The translations under genes and the position numbers were made by a program. A model generated the notes under the pieces. It ran no database searches. It saw nothing but the letters and a program-made list of their open reading frames with translations, and was not told the DNA's origin. DNA of 64,000 nt from Pseudomonadota bacterium (lineage in GTDB: Bacteria > Pseudomonadota > Gammaproteobacteria > Pseudomonadales > Moraxellaceae), in NCBI GenBank assembly GCA_023393635.1, contig JAEWKT010000012.1, forward strand, positions 24,582 through 88,581, written 5' to 3'. Shown here piece by piece: positions 29,118 to 40,969 of the stretch. The first letter of the stretch is position 1. Each line of letters opens with the position of its first letter.

Positions 29118-32100
29118 ATGCGTTTAAGTAGTTTAAAACTGGCGGGCTTTAAGTCTTTTGTTGACAGCACCACACTGATATTTCCAGATCGCCGTACCGC
29201 AGTAGTTGGCCCCAATGGCTGTGGCAAATCCAATGTGATTGATGCCATTCGCTGGGTCATGGGTGAATCCTCGGCGCGGCAGTTGCGTGGCGGGGCCATG
29301 TCGGATGTTATTTTCGCAGGCACAGCACAGCGCAAGCCCGTGAGCCAGGCCAGTGTGGAGTTACGCTTTGAAAACACGCTGGGTAAGCTTGGCGGTGAGT
29401 ACAATGCCTATACTGAGCTGTCGGTACGTCGGCAAGTCAATCGTGATGGCCGTTCAGATTATTTTTTAAATGGCACGCGTTGTCGCCGCCGTGATATCAC
29501 TGATATTTTTTTGGGCACAGGTTTAGGCCCACGTTCTTATGCGATTATTGAACAAGGCATGATTAATCGGCTCATTGATGCCAAGCCCGATGACATGCGC
29601 GTGTTTATTGAGGAAGCGGCTGGGGTATCGCGTTATCAGGCGCGTCGCCGTGAAACCATGCAGCATCTGGAGCATACGCGGCAAAATTTAAGCCGTTTAC
29701 AGGATATTGACGACGAGCTGCAAAGCCAGATGCGCAGCTTAAAACGACAAAGTCAGGCCACCATTAAATACCATGAACTAGAACAACAACAACTGGCACT
29801 CAATATTCAAATCTGGTCGGTTCATTATGCGCTGGCTGAACAAACCCAGGCGCAATATACCCAGCAGTTGACTTCACTTGGCGAACAATACCGTGCGCTA
29901 CGGGGACAACGCAACCAGGCTGAAACGGACTGGCAAACAGGTAACCAGTTGCTTAGCGAGCTATTGGCCAAGGCCGAGCCGATGCAACAACACTGGCAGC
30001 ACACCGAGCGCGAGTTAAGCCAGCTTGAAAACTGGATACAGCAATATCAGCAGGATACCCAGCAGCGTCAACATCAAATTGAGCAATGGCAACAAAACCA
30101 GCAAGCTATTACAGCCCAATTAGCACAAGATGAGCAGCAAATTGCAACGCTGACTAAAGAAATGATTGCAAATCAACACGCCATAGCAGCAGCCACGCAA
30201 CAGATGCAACAGTGCGAGCAGCTTCTTGCGACCAGCGTGCAGGCGTATCAGCAAGCAGAACAAAGCGAGCAGCACGTACAACAGCAGCATCAGCATGAAC
30301 AGCAGCAACAACAAAAACTAGCCCAGCAATTAGATAGCATGCAGCGCGCGCAATTGCGCCTTGAGCAGCAAATTCAGCAAACCAGCGAGCAATTAGCACA
30401 ACTAGAAAACCAGCAACAGCGGGCTGAATTAGAAGATCTTATTCTTGAAAAACAGGATTTATTGGTCGATCAAACCCGCCTACAGCAACAACAAAATGCT
30501 CTGCAACAGCAGCTTGGGACAACGCAGCAGCAATTGCATACCTTGTCGGCCACTTTGCAGCAAAAGCAGCAGCAAAAACAGCAGGCTCAATCTGAATTTG
30601 ATGCGCTGCAAAAATTGCAAACACAAATAATTAAGCCAAGCCCTACCTCAAGTTCCAACCATGAAGACAAACAACCCGTTTTATTACAGCAGCTTAAGCT
30701 GTCCGAGCAAGCACAACCGCACGTGGCATTAATTGAAAAATTAATGGGTGAGTGGCTGTTAGCACGGGAATTGACCACGTTTAGTGCGGATCAAACGAGT
30801 AGCCGTCACTATTTAACGGTTAGTGACCAAAGTTCTCATGCGTTGCAGCATGATAGTGTGACTGCCCTATATGAGTGGGTTCAGCCGCCATTGAGTTGTT
30901 GGCAGGCAGTAGGCGTTGTGAATAGTTATGCGCAAGCTTTGGCTTTACAGCATCAGCTGAAGGATCAGCAAAGTTTGCTTAGCCTGGATGGCTTTTGGCT
31001 GGGCGTGAACTGGCAAGTTAATTTAAACCTTGATGACAGTGCCGCGCGGCAACAAGGCGTATTGCAACAGCAGCAGCGTCAACAGCAACTCAAACAACAG
31101 CTTGATGCCCTCACGCATAACATTGAGCCGCTTATTGCTGAGCAGCAACAGCTCAATGCGGCAATTTTGACTGATCAAAGTGATTTAAAACCAATTGAAC
31201 AGCAGCTTAAGCAAATCATCAGCAACGCGCAACAGCTTGATTTACAACGTGCACGCTTAGAAAGCACCTTACAGGCCAATGAGCAGCAAATGGCGCAGCT
31301 AAAACAGCAGCAGATTGAGTTGCAGCTCAGCCTGCAAGATGACCAGGCACAAATTGCCGAGTGGCATATGGAACTGGCCAGTGTTCAGGTGCGCCTCACG
31401 CAGTTACAGCCGCAATTAGAACAGGCGCAACAGCAATTAAGACAGTGTCAGCAACAACGGCAGGATGCCCAATTGCAGCATCAAGTGGCGCAACAACAAT
31501 GGCAACAACTGCAACACAGCCAGCAACAACTAAACTTGCAACAGCAAGCCACCCAGCAATCGGTATTACGTGCCCAGCCGCAGCAGCAACATATTGAGCA
31601 GCAGCTATTACAGCTAGAACGTGCTCAGGCAGAAAGTTTACTGGCCTATCCAGCGCAGGTGGCACAACTAGAACAAAGCACCGTGCTGGCACAGCAAGCA
31701 CGTACGGCATGGCACAAATGGCAACAGCAACTTGAATTTAGGCAACAAGAGCAACAGCGTTTAACCGAGTTACGTCAGCAAGGCCAAAGTCATGAAGATC
31801 AATTGCGTGATGCCTTAGAAAAAACCCGCCTGGATTGGCAAGATTGTAAAAATAAAATGGAACAGGCTCATCTACAGCTCACGGAATTAAAAGCCACACC
31901 ACAAGCAGTTGATGTTAATGAGCTTGAAGGCTGGCAACAGCAATTAGAAAAAATTCAGCAGCAAATTCAGCGTCTGGGCACCTTGAATTTAAGCGCGCCT
32001 GAAGCCTTAGCGGAAGTTAGCCTGCGCCATGAGGAATTAGCGCATCAAATACTGGATTTGCAACAAACCATTGCGCAACTTGAGCAGGCCATGAAAAGCA

Positions 32101-32588
32101 TTGACCAAGAAACGCGTGCCTTGTTTATGCACACCTTTGAAAAAGTAAATACTGAGCTTGGTGTGCTATTTCCCAAAGTATTTGGTGGCGGTGAAGCTAG
32201 TTTAAGTCTGGAGAGTGACTGGCAATCAGGTGTGCGCTTAATGGCGCGGCCACCTGGTAAACGCAATAGTAGTTTGGCGTTGCTGTCGGGCGGGGAGAAA
32301 GCCTTAACTGCCTTAGCTCTAGTATTTGCTATTTTTCGGCTTAATCCTGCGCCATTTTGCGTGCTGGATGAAGTTGATGCGCCACTTGATGATGCGAACG
32401 TACAACGGTTTTGTCATTTGGTAAAAGAGCTATCACAACAGGTTCAATTCATTTACATTACCCATAATAAACTTGCCATGACCATGGCAACCGATTTATT
32501 AGGCGTGACCATGCCAGAGGCGGGTGCGTCACGTCTGGTGGCGGTAAATATTGAGCAAGCTGCAAAATTTAGTGCAACTTCGGAGTAG
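29118..32588 (+). CDS. smc: Chromosome partition protein SMC
   Basis: SMC is the ATPase core of the bacterial condensin with ScpA and ScpB (encoded at 42-43 kb). The head domain starts with the Walker A GPNGCGKSNVIDAIRWVMGE. The C-terminal head has the ABC signature LLSGGEKALTALALVFAIF and Walker B PFCVLDEVDAPLDD. Between them are two coiled coils (about 170-500 and 680-1000) and a hinge (about 510-660). At 1156 residues the length is normal. The coils are exceptionally glutamine-rich, with runs of CAG/CAA codons (see findings). The gene is followed by zipA after five bases. Confidence 0.97.
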   Translation: MRLSSLKLAGFKSFVDSTTLIFPDRRTAVVGPNGCGKSNVIDAIRWVMGESSARQLRGGAMSDVIFAGTAQRKPVSQASVELRFENTLGKLGGEYNAYTELSVRRQVNRDGRSDYFLNGTRCRRRDITDIFLGTGLGPRSYAIIEQGMINRLIDAKPDDMRVFIEEAAGVSRYQARRRETMQHLEHTRQNLSRLQDIDDELQSQMRSLKRQSQATIKYHELEQQQLALNIQIWSVHYALAEQTQAQYTQQLTSLGEQYRALRGQRNQAETDWQTGNQLLSELLAKAEPMQQHWQHTERELSQLENWIQQYQQDTQQRQHQIEQWQQNQQAITAQLAQDEQQIATLTKEMIANQHAIAAATQQMQQCEQLLATSVQAYQQAEQSEQHVQQQHQHEQQQQQKLAQQLDSMQRAQLRLEQQIQQTSEQLAQLENQQQRAELEDLILEKQDLLVDQTRLQQQQNALQQQLGTTQQQLHTLSATLQQKQQQKQQAQSEFDALQKLQTQIIKPSPTSSSNHEDKQPVLLQQLKLSEQAQPHVALIEKLMGEWLLARELTTFSADQTSSRHYLTVSDQSSHALQHDSVTALYEWVQPPLSCWQAVGVVNSYAQALALQHQLKDQQSLLSLDGFWLGVNWQVNLNLDDSAARQQGVLQQQQRQQQLKQQLDALTHNIEPLIAEQQQLNAAILTDQSDLKPIEQQLKQIISNAQQLDLQRARLESTLQANEQQMAQLKQQQIELQLSLQDDQAQIAEWHMELASVQVRLTQLQPQLEQAQQQLRQCQQQRQDAQLQHQVAQQQWQQLQHSQQQLNLQQQATQQSVLRAQPQQQHIEQQLLQLERAQAESLLAYPAQVAQLEQSTVLAQQARTAWHKWQQQLEFRQQEQQRLTELRQQGQSHEDQLRDALEKTRLDWQDCKNKMEQAHLQLTELKATPQAVDVNELEGWQQQLEKIQQQIQRLGTLNLSAPEALAEVSLRHEELAHQILDLQQTIAQLEQAMKSIDQETRALFMHTFEKVNTELGVLFPKVFGGGEASLSLESDWQSGVRLMARPPGKRNSSLALLSGGEKALTALALVFAIFRLNPAPFCVLDEVDAPLDDANVQRFCHLVKELSQQVQFIYITHNKLAMTMATDLLGVTMPEAGASRLVAVNIEQAAKFSATSE

Positions 32589-32593
32589 GACTC

Positions 32594-33796
32594 ATGGATT
32601 TTTTGACCCTTGTTGGTTATTTTGTTGCAGCCTTGGCCATCGCCTATGGCTTGTATTTAATACTTAGAAAAAACACTGTACAAGAAGACCAGCATACTGA
32701 ACAGATAGAGGCTTTGGGGACAGATGATGCAGAGGATGCTGCCCGTATTCCAGTGATTCCTCGCCATGCACGTCAGCAGCTTAGTCCAGAGGCAACCAGT
32801 GTAAAGCATGCGCCTACGCCCCACCATCAAGCACAGTTTGACCCAGAAGATGAGCAACTTTTAGCGCAAACCGCGCATATCAAGCCTGCTACAGCGCGTG
32901 AATTGCTGGATGATGATCCAAATGATGGGTTTGAACCTGAATCTGGCATCAATACTGAAACGGCCATAAAAACAAACCAGCCATCAAATCAGGTTTCAAG
33001 TGTGCATGCCCATGCAGTACAGGACGATGAACAAAATGAGCTACTGGTGCAACAGGGTAGTCATTTGGTAGATAGCAGCAGACCCGATCAGGAACCAGCT
33101 GAAGACATGTTTGATCAGGCTTTGGCACAATTAGAGGCTGCTACTGCATCGGAACCTGCACCAGCACCTATGCAAGACCGTCAATCCAGCAATATGAGTG
33201 ATGCAGATCAACAGGATGAACAAACTATTGCTCATGATGTGGAAGAAAAGAGTAGCTCCTCTCTAGATAAAGCTTTGCAAACCACGCATGTTGAAGAATG
33301 GCAAGGCGAAAGTGCGTTATTGGATGCCCATATAGAAGACCAGGAACGTCGTGATGATGAAAGTGCATTAGCCCAGGCGGAGCATATTATTGCCTTATAT
33401 GTGATGCCAGCGGCGGCGCGGGCTTTGTCTGGTGAACGTACCATGCAATTGCTGCGTAAGTTTGGCTTGCGCTATGGTGAAATGTCATTGTTTCATCGCT
33501 TTTTGGATTCCGACGGCACAGGCCCGTTAATGTTTAGTGTGTTGCGTTATACCAGCGAAGGCCCATTAGGTTTTGATTTGGAAGCCCTGCCCAATGAGCA
33601 AGTTGAAGGTTTGGCATTTTTTCTTGCACTGCCCAGCAAGCATGCGTCAGCAGGTTATGACATGATGGTCAGTATTTCGACCTTGCTGGCACGTGAAATT
33701 CAAGGCCAGGTGTATGATGAATATATGAATGAGCTCAGTCCGCAACTGCGTGAACATTATCGGCACTTTGTGCTTGAGTATCGCATACCCGATTAA
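32594..33796 (+). CDS. zipA: Cell division protein ZipA
   Basis: ZipA anchors FtsZ to the inner membrane during division. One N-terminal helix (about residues 4-22) faces a long acidic, glutamine-rich linker (25-255), and the C-terminal FtsZ-binding domain covers about 260-395 (ALYVMPAAARALSGERTMQLLRKFGLRYGEMSLFHR). At 400 residues it is longer than E. coli ZipA (328), because of the linker. The ribosome site AGGA precedes the ATG. It is co-transcribed with smc and probably ligA. Confidence 0.92.
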   Translation: MDFLTLVGYFVAALAIAYGLYLILRKNTVQEDQHTEQIEALGTDDAEDAARIPVIPRHARQQLSPEATSVKHAPTPHHQAQFDPEDEQLLAQTAHIKPATARELLDDDPNDGFEPESGINTETAIKTNQPSNQVSSVHAHAVQDDEQNELLVQQGSHLVDSSRPDQEPAEDMFDQALAQLEAATASEPAPAPMQDRQSSNMSDADQQDEQTIAHDVEEKSSSSLDKALQTTHVEEWQGESALLDAHIEDQERRDDESALAQAEHIIALYVMPAAARALSGERTMQLLRKFGLRYGEMSLFHRFLDSDGTGPLMFSVLRYTSEGPLGFDLEALPNEQVEGLAFFLALPSKHASAGYDMMVSISTLLAREIQGQVYDEYMNELSPQLREHYRHFVLEYRIPD

Positions 33797-33879
33797 TTGC
33801 GCTAAGGTCATACAGGCGGCTTAGCTTTGCCATAGTTGCAATTGCAATTATGGCTTTTTTGTTTTTAGCTTTTTTATGA

Positions 33880-35949
<2,070 letters not shown>

Positions 35950-36130
35950 TACTTGAAAAAGGTTGAAAATAGTAAAATTAACTATTCAGGTTTTATTAAT
36001 TTTTAAGGTTTAAATGTGTCGCCATCAATGATGAATAAATTAAGTATAAGCCCTGCTATCAAAGGTTTTGCAGGTTACAAAATAATTTGAATAAATTGTA
36101 AAACCCAGATGTATTTAATTTGTAATTGGC
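35950..36130. other. Spacer downstream of ligA
   Basis: AT-rich sequence with no gene. No strong terminator for ligA was found directly after its stop; the nearest strong hairpin is the one at 36151. Confidence 0.4.
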
Positions 36131-36206
36131 TATAATCTCGCCAATTAAGGAACCCTTGTTGCAGTCTGGAAAAGTAGTATTTTTCTAGTCTATAGCAAGG
36201 GTTTTT
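36131..36206 (+). ncRNA. Candidate small RNA or attenuator hairpin behind a TATAAT box
   Basis: TATAAT at 36131-36136 would start transcription near 36143. From 36151 to 36203 the sequence folds into one long imperfect hairpin: AACCCTTG pairs with CAAGGGTT at the base. Inside, CTGGAAAAG pairs with TTTTTCTAG around the loop TAGTA; over 24 stem positions I count two mismatches and five G-T pairs. The base is followed by TTTTT. There is no clear -35 box. It may be a 60-65-nt RNA, the ligA terminator, or an attenuator for the MFS gene 88 bases downstream. No known RNA family was recognised. Confidence 0.4.
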
Positions 36207-36293
36207 CTATGGGCTAATTGCCTGGTTACACTGCCTCATTGTTGAACTATTCAATGAGCAATACTCCCTTTGTTACGGTAATGACAGGCAACC

Positions 36294-37532
36294 ATGTTAT
36301 TGTTTAAAAATACTGCTGTTCATACTGCGTCTCAACTGGGAGCGCAGTGTTTATCGACACGACTGAACTTCTTTGCTTTGGGTTTTGGTACGGCAGCATG
36401 GGCGCCTTTAATCCCATTTGCGCAGCAGCGTCTGCATCTAAACCATGCCGATTTTGGCTTGCTATTGCTGTGTGCTGGGGTCGGTTCCATGGTAGCTATG
36501 CCTGCTACGGGTGCGTTGGTTAAACGTGTGGGTTGTCGCGCCTTAATTGGCTTTTCCATGCTTTTACTGTTGGCTGTGTTACCTGGCTTAGCCGTGTGGA
36601 ATGTTTTGGTCATGATGGCCATTTCACTGTTTTTATTTGGCGTGGCGGCTGGTAGTTTTGGGGTGGCACTAAACCTGCAAGCCGTGATTGTTGAAAAAAA
36701 TAGTTTACGTGCATTAATGTCGGGTTTTCATGGCATGTGCAGTTTGGGTGGCTTGCTTGGGGTAGTGACCGTGACCAGCTTATTGGCAGTGGGCGTGTCG
36801 CCACTGGTGAGTGCGCTTGCTATTAGTGCTTTGTTATTGCTCATTGCCATAATGGCGGTTCCTGCTTGCTTAACCGAAATTGAACCAGAAGCAGTCAGCA
36901 ATGAAGAAGCAAACAAGCAAGAAGCGAGCAAAAGCCAGCCAGTCAGCCTCCCAACCAGCAAACACAAGCTTAAATTTAAGTTGCCTAACCCAACTATTTT
37001 ACTCATTGGCGTAATGTGTTTTATTGCCTTTTTATCCGAAGGTGCGGCCATGGACTGGAGCGGTATTTATCTGACCAGTAAATATCAGGTGACTGCCACT
37101 TATGCAGGTTTAGCCTATGCATTTTTTGCCATTGCCATGACATTAGGGCGATTTTCTGGACGTTATTTATTGCGGTCTTTGGGTGAAAAAAACATTATTC
37201 CTTATAGTGCTGCCTGTGCCGCGCTAGGTTTGGTCGTGGTGGTGACCGCACCGCATTGGCTGGTGGTATTGCTCGGCTACGCGCTGGTGGGTTTTGGTTG
37301 CTCTAATATTGTGCCAGTTCTGTTTTCCCGAGTAGGGCGGCAAAATTTAATGCCTAAAGCAGTCGCGTTATCGTGTGTGTCTACCATGGCTTATACAGGT
37401 TCACTGCTAGGGCCCGCACTGATTGGTCTAGTAGGGCAGGCAATTGGCTTGAGCATGGTATTTGCCATTGTGGCGGCCCTGCTGTTGTTGATTGCATTTT
37501 TTAATCAGTTTAGCCGTGTTGACCCGCATTAA
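36294..37532 (+). CDS. Major facilitator superfamily transporter (YbjJ/fucose-permease-like)
   Basis: This 412-residue protein has about 12 hydrophobic helices with a charged loop of about 40 residues (EEANKQEASKSQ region, about 205-235) between the two halves. FFALGFGTAAWAPLIPFAQQRL in helix 1 and FLSEGAAMDWSGIYL in the second half resemble the YbjJ group of MFS carriers, whose substrates are unknown. No drug-exporter signature is present. It is a single-gene unit between the hairpin candidate and the convergent otsA gene. Confidence 0.85.
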   Translation: MLLFKNTAVHTASQLGAQCLSTRLNFFALGFGTAAWAPLIPFAQQRLHLNHADFGLLLLCAGVGSMVAMPATGALVKRVGCRALIGFSMLLLLAVLPGLAVWNVLVMMAISLFLFGVAAGSFGVALNLQAVIVEKNSLRALMSGFHGMCSLGGLLGVVTVTSLLAVGVSPLVSALAISALLLLIAIMAVPACLTEIEPEAVSNEEANKQEASKSQPVSLPTSKHKLKFKLPNPTILLIGVMCFIAFLSEGAAMDWSGIYLTSKYQVTATYAGLAYAFFAIAMTLGRFSGRYLLRSLGEKNIIPYSAACAALGLVVVVTAPHWLVVLLGYALVGFGCSNIVPVLFSRVGRQNLMPKAVALSCVSTMAYTGSLLGPALIGLVGQAIGLSMVFAIVAALLLLIAFFNQFSRVDPH

Positions 37533-37581
37533 CTTAAGTCAATGAATGAGCAGCCATTTAAACTGTCTTAACATAAGTTGC

Positions 37582-39096
37582 TCACTGCAATGGATAGGCA
37601 TTATTGACCGCGCGGCTAGGATTTTTAAAGCGCTGCAAGGGCTGATTTTGTCTTAAGTCGCTTAAAAATGTTTTGCACCAGTCATTAATATCAAACGCTT
37701 CAATGCCATGCATCAGTTGTTGGTAACGTTGTATGCGCTCTGCTTTTGGCATCTCTAGGGCTGTTTTTAGCGCAGCTACCATGGCTTCTTGGTTGGTTGG
37801 GTCAACAATAATCGCGGCCTGCATTTGCTCGGCGGCACCAGCAAATTTGGATAAAATCAACACGCCAGGATTATCGGGATCTTGCGCTGCAATGTATTCT
37901 TTAGCTACCAAATTCATGCCATCACGCAATGAAGTAATCCAGCAAATATCAGTTTGCTGATAAAGTGCCATTAACGCATCGTGTTCTACAGTGTCATTAA
38001 TGCAGTCAATGGGCAGCCAGTTCGGCTGGCCAAATTGCTGATTAATGCGTTCAATTGACTGGTTTACCTGATCATATAAATTTTTATAGGCATCAATATC
38101 CATACGGCAAGGGCAAGCAACCTGTAGCTCAGTTACCTTTGTTTGATAGTGGGGATACTGCTGCAAAAACGCTGCAAAAGCATTAAACCGCTCTAATAAA
38201 CCTTTGGAGTAGTCAATCCGATCTACTCCAATAATCGTGCGTTGTTGTCTTAAAGCATTGAGATCAAATACATCGGTTTGATTGTGTTGTTTGGCAACCT
38301 GTTGAATGTGCTGTGGGTTAATTCCAATAGGGAAACTTTTCACAGTGGTGATCCGCTGCTGATAACTAATTAAAGATTTTTGAATTTTTTGTGCTTGTAA
38401 TAATGTGGTAAATGCCTGCATACATTGATGTTGGTCATGCTCAGTTTGTAAGCCTACCAGATCAAATTGGCACAAATCCTGTAGCAGCGTGGTAATCGCA
38501 GGAATATGTTTTAAAATAGAGGTTCGCGCAAATGGAATATGTAAAAAGAAGCCAATTTTATTGCGCATACCCAGTTGACGGCAATAACGTGCCACGCTAA
38601 AAAAGTGATAGTCATGTACCCAGATCACATCGTCTTCTGCGGCAATTTGCTTTAACTTCTGTGCAAATAAAGCGTTTACTTCCTGGTAAGTATTAAATTC
38701 TGCCGAGCTATACTGGATTAAATCGCCACGTTCATGCATGGCTGGCCATAATGTACTATTGGCAAAACCAGAATAATATTGGTCATACTGTTGCTGCGTG
38801 AGTGGGCAAGTTAAATACTCAATATTGCCATCAGTGATACACCCAAAACTCGACATCTGATCATTGCTAATATATTCAATACTAGGATGTTGAGAGCTGG
38901 TTTGAATGTCATTTTGTGCAGCATTATTGGCTTTCATACTACTTGCTGTATTTTCTATAATTTCGCCATTCCAGCCGAGCCAGATGCCACCTTTCTTCTG
39001 TAAAGCATCTTGCAGTGCTACAGCCAGGCCACCCGCAACCAGTTTATCAGGTTTGGGCAAACTCACTCGATTAGATAAAACAATCAACTTAGACAT
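37582..39096 (-). CDS. otsA: Trehalose-6-phosphate synthase
   Basis: OtsA joins UDP-glucose and glucose-6-phosphate to form trehalose-6-phosphate. It is a GT20 enzyme of 504 residues. Motifs in order: LIVLSNRVSLPK, GGLAVALQDAL (UDP-sugar loop), GWNGEI, VIWVHDYHFF, GVDRIDYSKGLLERF and SLRDGMNLVAKEYIAAQ. It overlaps the end of otsB by 13 bases, so it is the second gene of otsBA. The pathway protects against salt and desiccation. The C-terminal 30 residues extend slightly past the family core. Confidence 0.96.
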   Translation of the reverse strand: MSKLIVLSNRVSLPKPDKLVAGGLAVALQDALQKKGGIWLGWNGEIIENTASSMKANNAAQNDIQTSSQHPSIEYISNDQMSSFGCITDGNIEYLTCPLTQQQYDQYYSGFANSTLWPAMHERGDLIQYSSAEFNTYQEVNALFAQKLKQIAAEDDVIWVHDYHFFSVARYCRQLGMRNKIGFFLHIPFARTSILKHIPAITTLLQDLCQFDLVGLQTEHDQHQCMQAFTTLLQAQKIQKSLISYQQRITTVKSFPIGINPQHIQQVAKQHNQTDVFDLNALRQQRTIIGVDRIDYSKGLLERFNAFAAFLQQYPHYQTKVTELQVACPCRMDIDAYKNLYDQVNQSIERINQQFGQPNWLPIDCINDTVEHDALMALYQQTDICWITSLRDGMNLVAKEYIAAQDPDNPGVLILSKFAGAAEQMQAAIIVDPTNQEAMVAALKTALEMPKAERIQRYQQLMHGIEAFDINDWCKTFLSDLRQNQPLQRFKNPSRAVNNAYPLQ

Positions 39097-39926
39097 GCTT
39101 TTTCTCCGTGTCGTGCTTGTACTTTTAAATGAGTACGACGATCTAAAAATTGTTCAAATTGCTTTAAAAAATCAGCCACTGCGTTGATATCCTGCAAGCG
39201 ATATTGTGCCTGACTCATACCGCCACCTACTTTAATACTCAAGCCACCACAGTCATTAATGGCCTTAAAGCCGTTTTCATCCGTGATGTCATCACCAATA
39301 AAAATGGCTAGGACATGGTTCTGATTTAAATGCCGCAAGATAGTATTAATGGCGTGCCCTTTGTCTGCCTGCTTTGGCAAAAGTTCAATCACGCATTTGC
39401 CATGGTTCAGTTTCATTAAAGGATGCATGGCGTGTAATTGCTGCATGATCTGCTGGGCAACAGGTTCTAACCAGGGACACTGTCGATAATGCAGCGCAAA
39501 TGAATGCGTTTTATCTTCCAGTAACAACTGCGGATAGTCAGCACAAGCACTTTGGAGGCTTTGTTTTATTTGTTTAAAATCAATCGTGCTTAAATCTGGG
39601 CTAATGTGCGTGTGACAATCCAATTCAATTTTTAGGCCATGTAAGCCAGCAATAGGCAAGGTGAGTGGTTCAAATAGCTTTTGTGCCACCTCAATGGGTC
39701 TACCCGTCACAGCAATCACTGGAATACCAAGGGTAATAATTCTTTCAATAATGTCTAAGGTTGTTTTTGGAATAAAACTTTGGCTGGGGTCATTGTGAAA
39801 AGCCGACAAGGTGCCATCAATATCTAAAAATAAGCAAAAAGAATCATGCGTTGTTAAGCGTTGAATAATTATTTTAGATGGATTGAAATCACTGGTTAAA
39901 TGATATTGTTCTGACACGAGGGTCAT
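39084..39926 (-). CDS. otsB: Trehalose-6-phosphate phosphatase
   Basis: OtsB removes phosphate from trehalose-6-phosphate to release trehalose. It is a HAD-fold enzyme of 280 residues with CLFLDIDGTLSAFHNDP (nucleophile aspartate), VIAVTGRP and IFIGDDITDENGF (metal-binding aspartates). A near-perfect AAAGGAGG lies ten bases before the ATG. First gene of otsBA. A short N-terminal extension of about 30 residues precedes the HAD core. Confidence 0.95.
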   Translation of the reverse strand: MTLVSEQYHLTSDFNPSKIIIQRLTTHDSFCLFLDIDGTLSAFHNDPSQSFIPKTTLDIIERIITLGIPVIAVTGRPIEVAQKLFEPLTLPIAGLHGLKIELDCHTHISPDLSTIDFKQIKQSLQSACADYPQLLLEDKTHSFALHYRQCPWLEPVAQQIMQQLHAMHPLMKLNHGKCVIELLPKQADKGHAINTILRHLNQNHVLAIFIGDDITDENGFKAINDCGGLSIKVGGGMSQAQYRLQDINAVADFLKQFEQFLDRRTHLKVQARHGEKACLS

Positions 39927-40383
39927 CTCTTAAGCCTCCTTTGATCTCTTCATATCTATCATCAAAATTCTCTTTTTGGCCTAAAAGTAGTATTTAAGCC
40001 ACATAATATTAAGCATGCTTACACAAGGTTTTCACAATGACACATTCATAAGGCATGATAGATCAATTGATTAGCAGACTTCTGGCAATCATCCCTCTTC
40101 GGTTTCATACTGAGAAGCTTTACGGTATCACTGGTAAGTGTAGGGTTCTAAATTTTCAATTATAAGAATGCTAGTAACGCACATGATGAATCATGAGATA
40201 ACCACTGATACTCAGAGATTTTTAAAAATATAGCGTGAAAACAATCTCTTATGAAGCCGAAAAGTAGTGCTAATGCGTATACTTCTCATTTTTAGTTGTT
40301 AAAAATCATAAACTTACACAAATTTATACTATTAAATAATAATAATACCCGCCATAATTGGCTTAGCTTTAAGGAGAAATATT
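39927..40383. other. Divergent intergenic region between otsB and bfr
   Basis: A 457-base AT-rich spacer that must hold the otsBA and bfr promoters. It contains a short palindrome, CATGATGAATCATG, near 40180. I could not identify a Fur box or a convincing pair of promoter boxes, and no ORF with coding character or RNA family is visible. Confidence 0.45.
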
Positions 40384-40854
40384 ATGCGTGGCGATACTGA
40401 AGTCATTAATTACCTGAATATGCTGATTGGTGGCGAGCTAGCGGCACGCGATCAATACTTGATTCATTCCCGTATGTATGAAGACTGGGGGCTATCTAGA
40501 TTGTATGAGCGACTTAATCACGAGTCGGAAGAAGAGGGCGGCCATGCTGATGCACTCATTCGTCGAGTCTTGTTTTTAGATGGCACGCCTGATATGTCAC
40601 GTGATGCACTGAACATTGGTAGTGATGTGGTGTCTTGTCTTGAAGCCGACCTTGCCCTGGAATATAAAGTACGGGCAGATTTGGCCAAAGGCATTCAATT
40701 GTGTGAACAAAAAGCCGATTTTGTCAGCCGTGATATGTTGCGTGCGCAAATGGCCGATACAGAAGAAGACCATACGTACTGGCTGGAAAAACAGTTGGGA
40801 TTAATCAAGAAAATTGGCCTGCCCAACTATTTGCAATCTCAAATGCACGCTTAA
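40384..40854 (+). CDS. bfr: Bacterioferritin subunit lacking the haem-ligand methionine
   Basis: Bacterioferritin stores iron as ferric mineral in a 24-subunit shell. The 156 residues align with E. coli Bfr over the whole length. The di-iron ferroxidase ligands are present: E18, E51, H54, E93, E127 and H130. The haem-binding methionine at position 52 is glycine here (EEEGGH), so this subunit should not bind haem. Such subunits occur in two-gene systems (Neisseria, Pseudomonas) where a partner supplies haem; no partner is in the window. AAGGAG precedes the ATG by eight bases. Confidence 0.93.
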   Translation: MRGDTEVINYLNMLIGGELAARDQYLIHSRMYEDWGLSRLYERLNHESEEEGGHADALIRRVLFLDGTPDMSRDALNIGSDVVSCLEADLALEYKVRADLAKGIQLCEQKADFVSRDMLRAQMADTEEDHTYWLEKQLGLIKKIGLPNYLQSQMHA

Positions 40855-40895
40855 ACCTATACTTTTTGTCAAGTTAGTGCTGTTAAATCTAAAAC

Positions 40896-40933
40896 AAAAC
40901 CCCATCATTGGCTGGGCAGTGATGGGGTTTTTT
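40896..40933. terminator. Bidirectional terminator between bfr and rluB
   Basis: AAAACCCCATCA and TGATGGGGTTTT form a 12-bp perfect stem with a 12-base loop, followed by more T on the plus strand. On the minus strand the stem ends in TTTTG. It can serve both convergent genes. Confidence 0.85.
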
Positions 40934-40969
40934 AAACACGTTTCGTAAAGTGTTTAGCGAGCTGAATTA

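Noticed and set aside
31396..31710. Long minus-strand frame opposite smc, rich in Ala and Val
   Set aside because: It is the complement of repetitive CAG/CAA glutamine codons, has no ribosome site, and lies inside a certain gene.
39927..40383. Fur box or RpoS promoter for bfr and otsBA
   Set aside because: AT-rich stretches such as AATAATAATAATA resemble half sites by chance only. No palindromic match was good enough to report.
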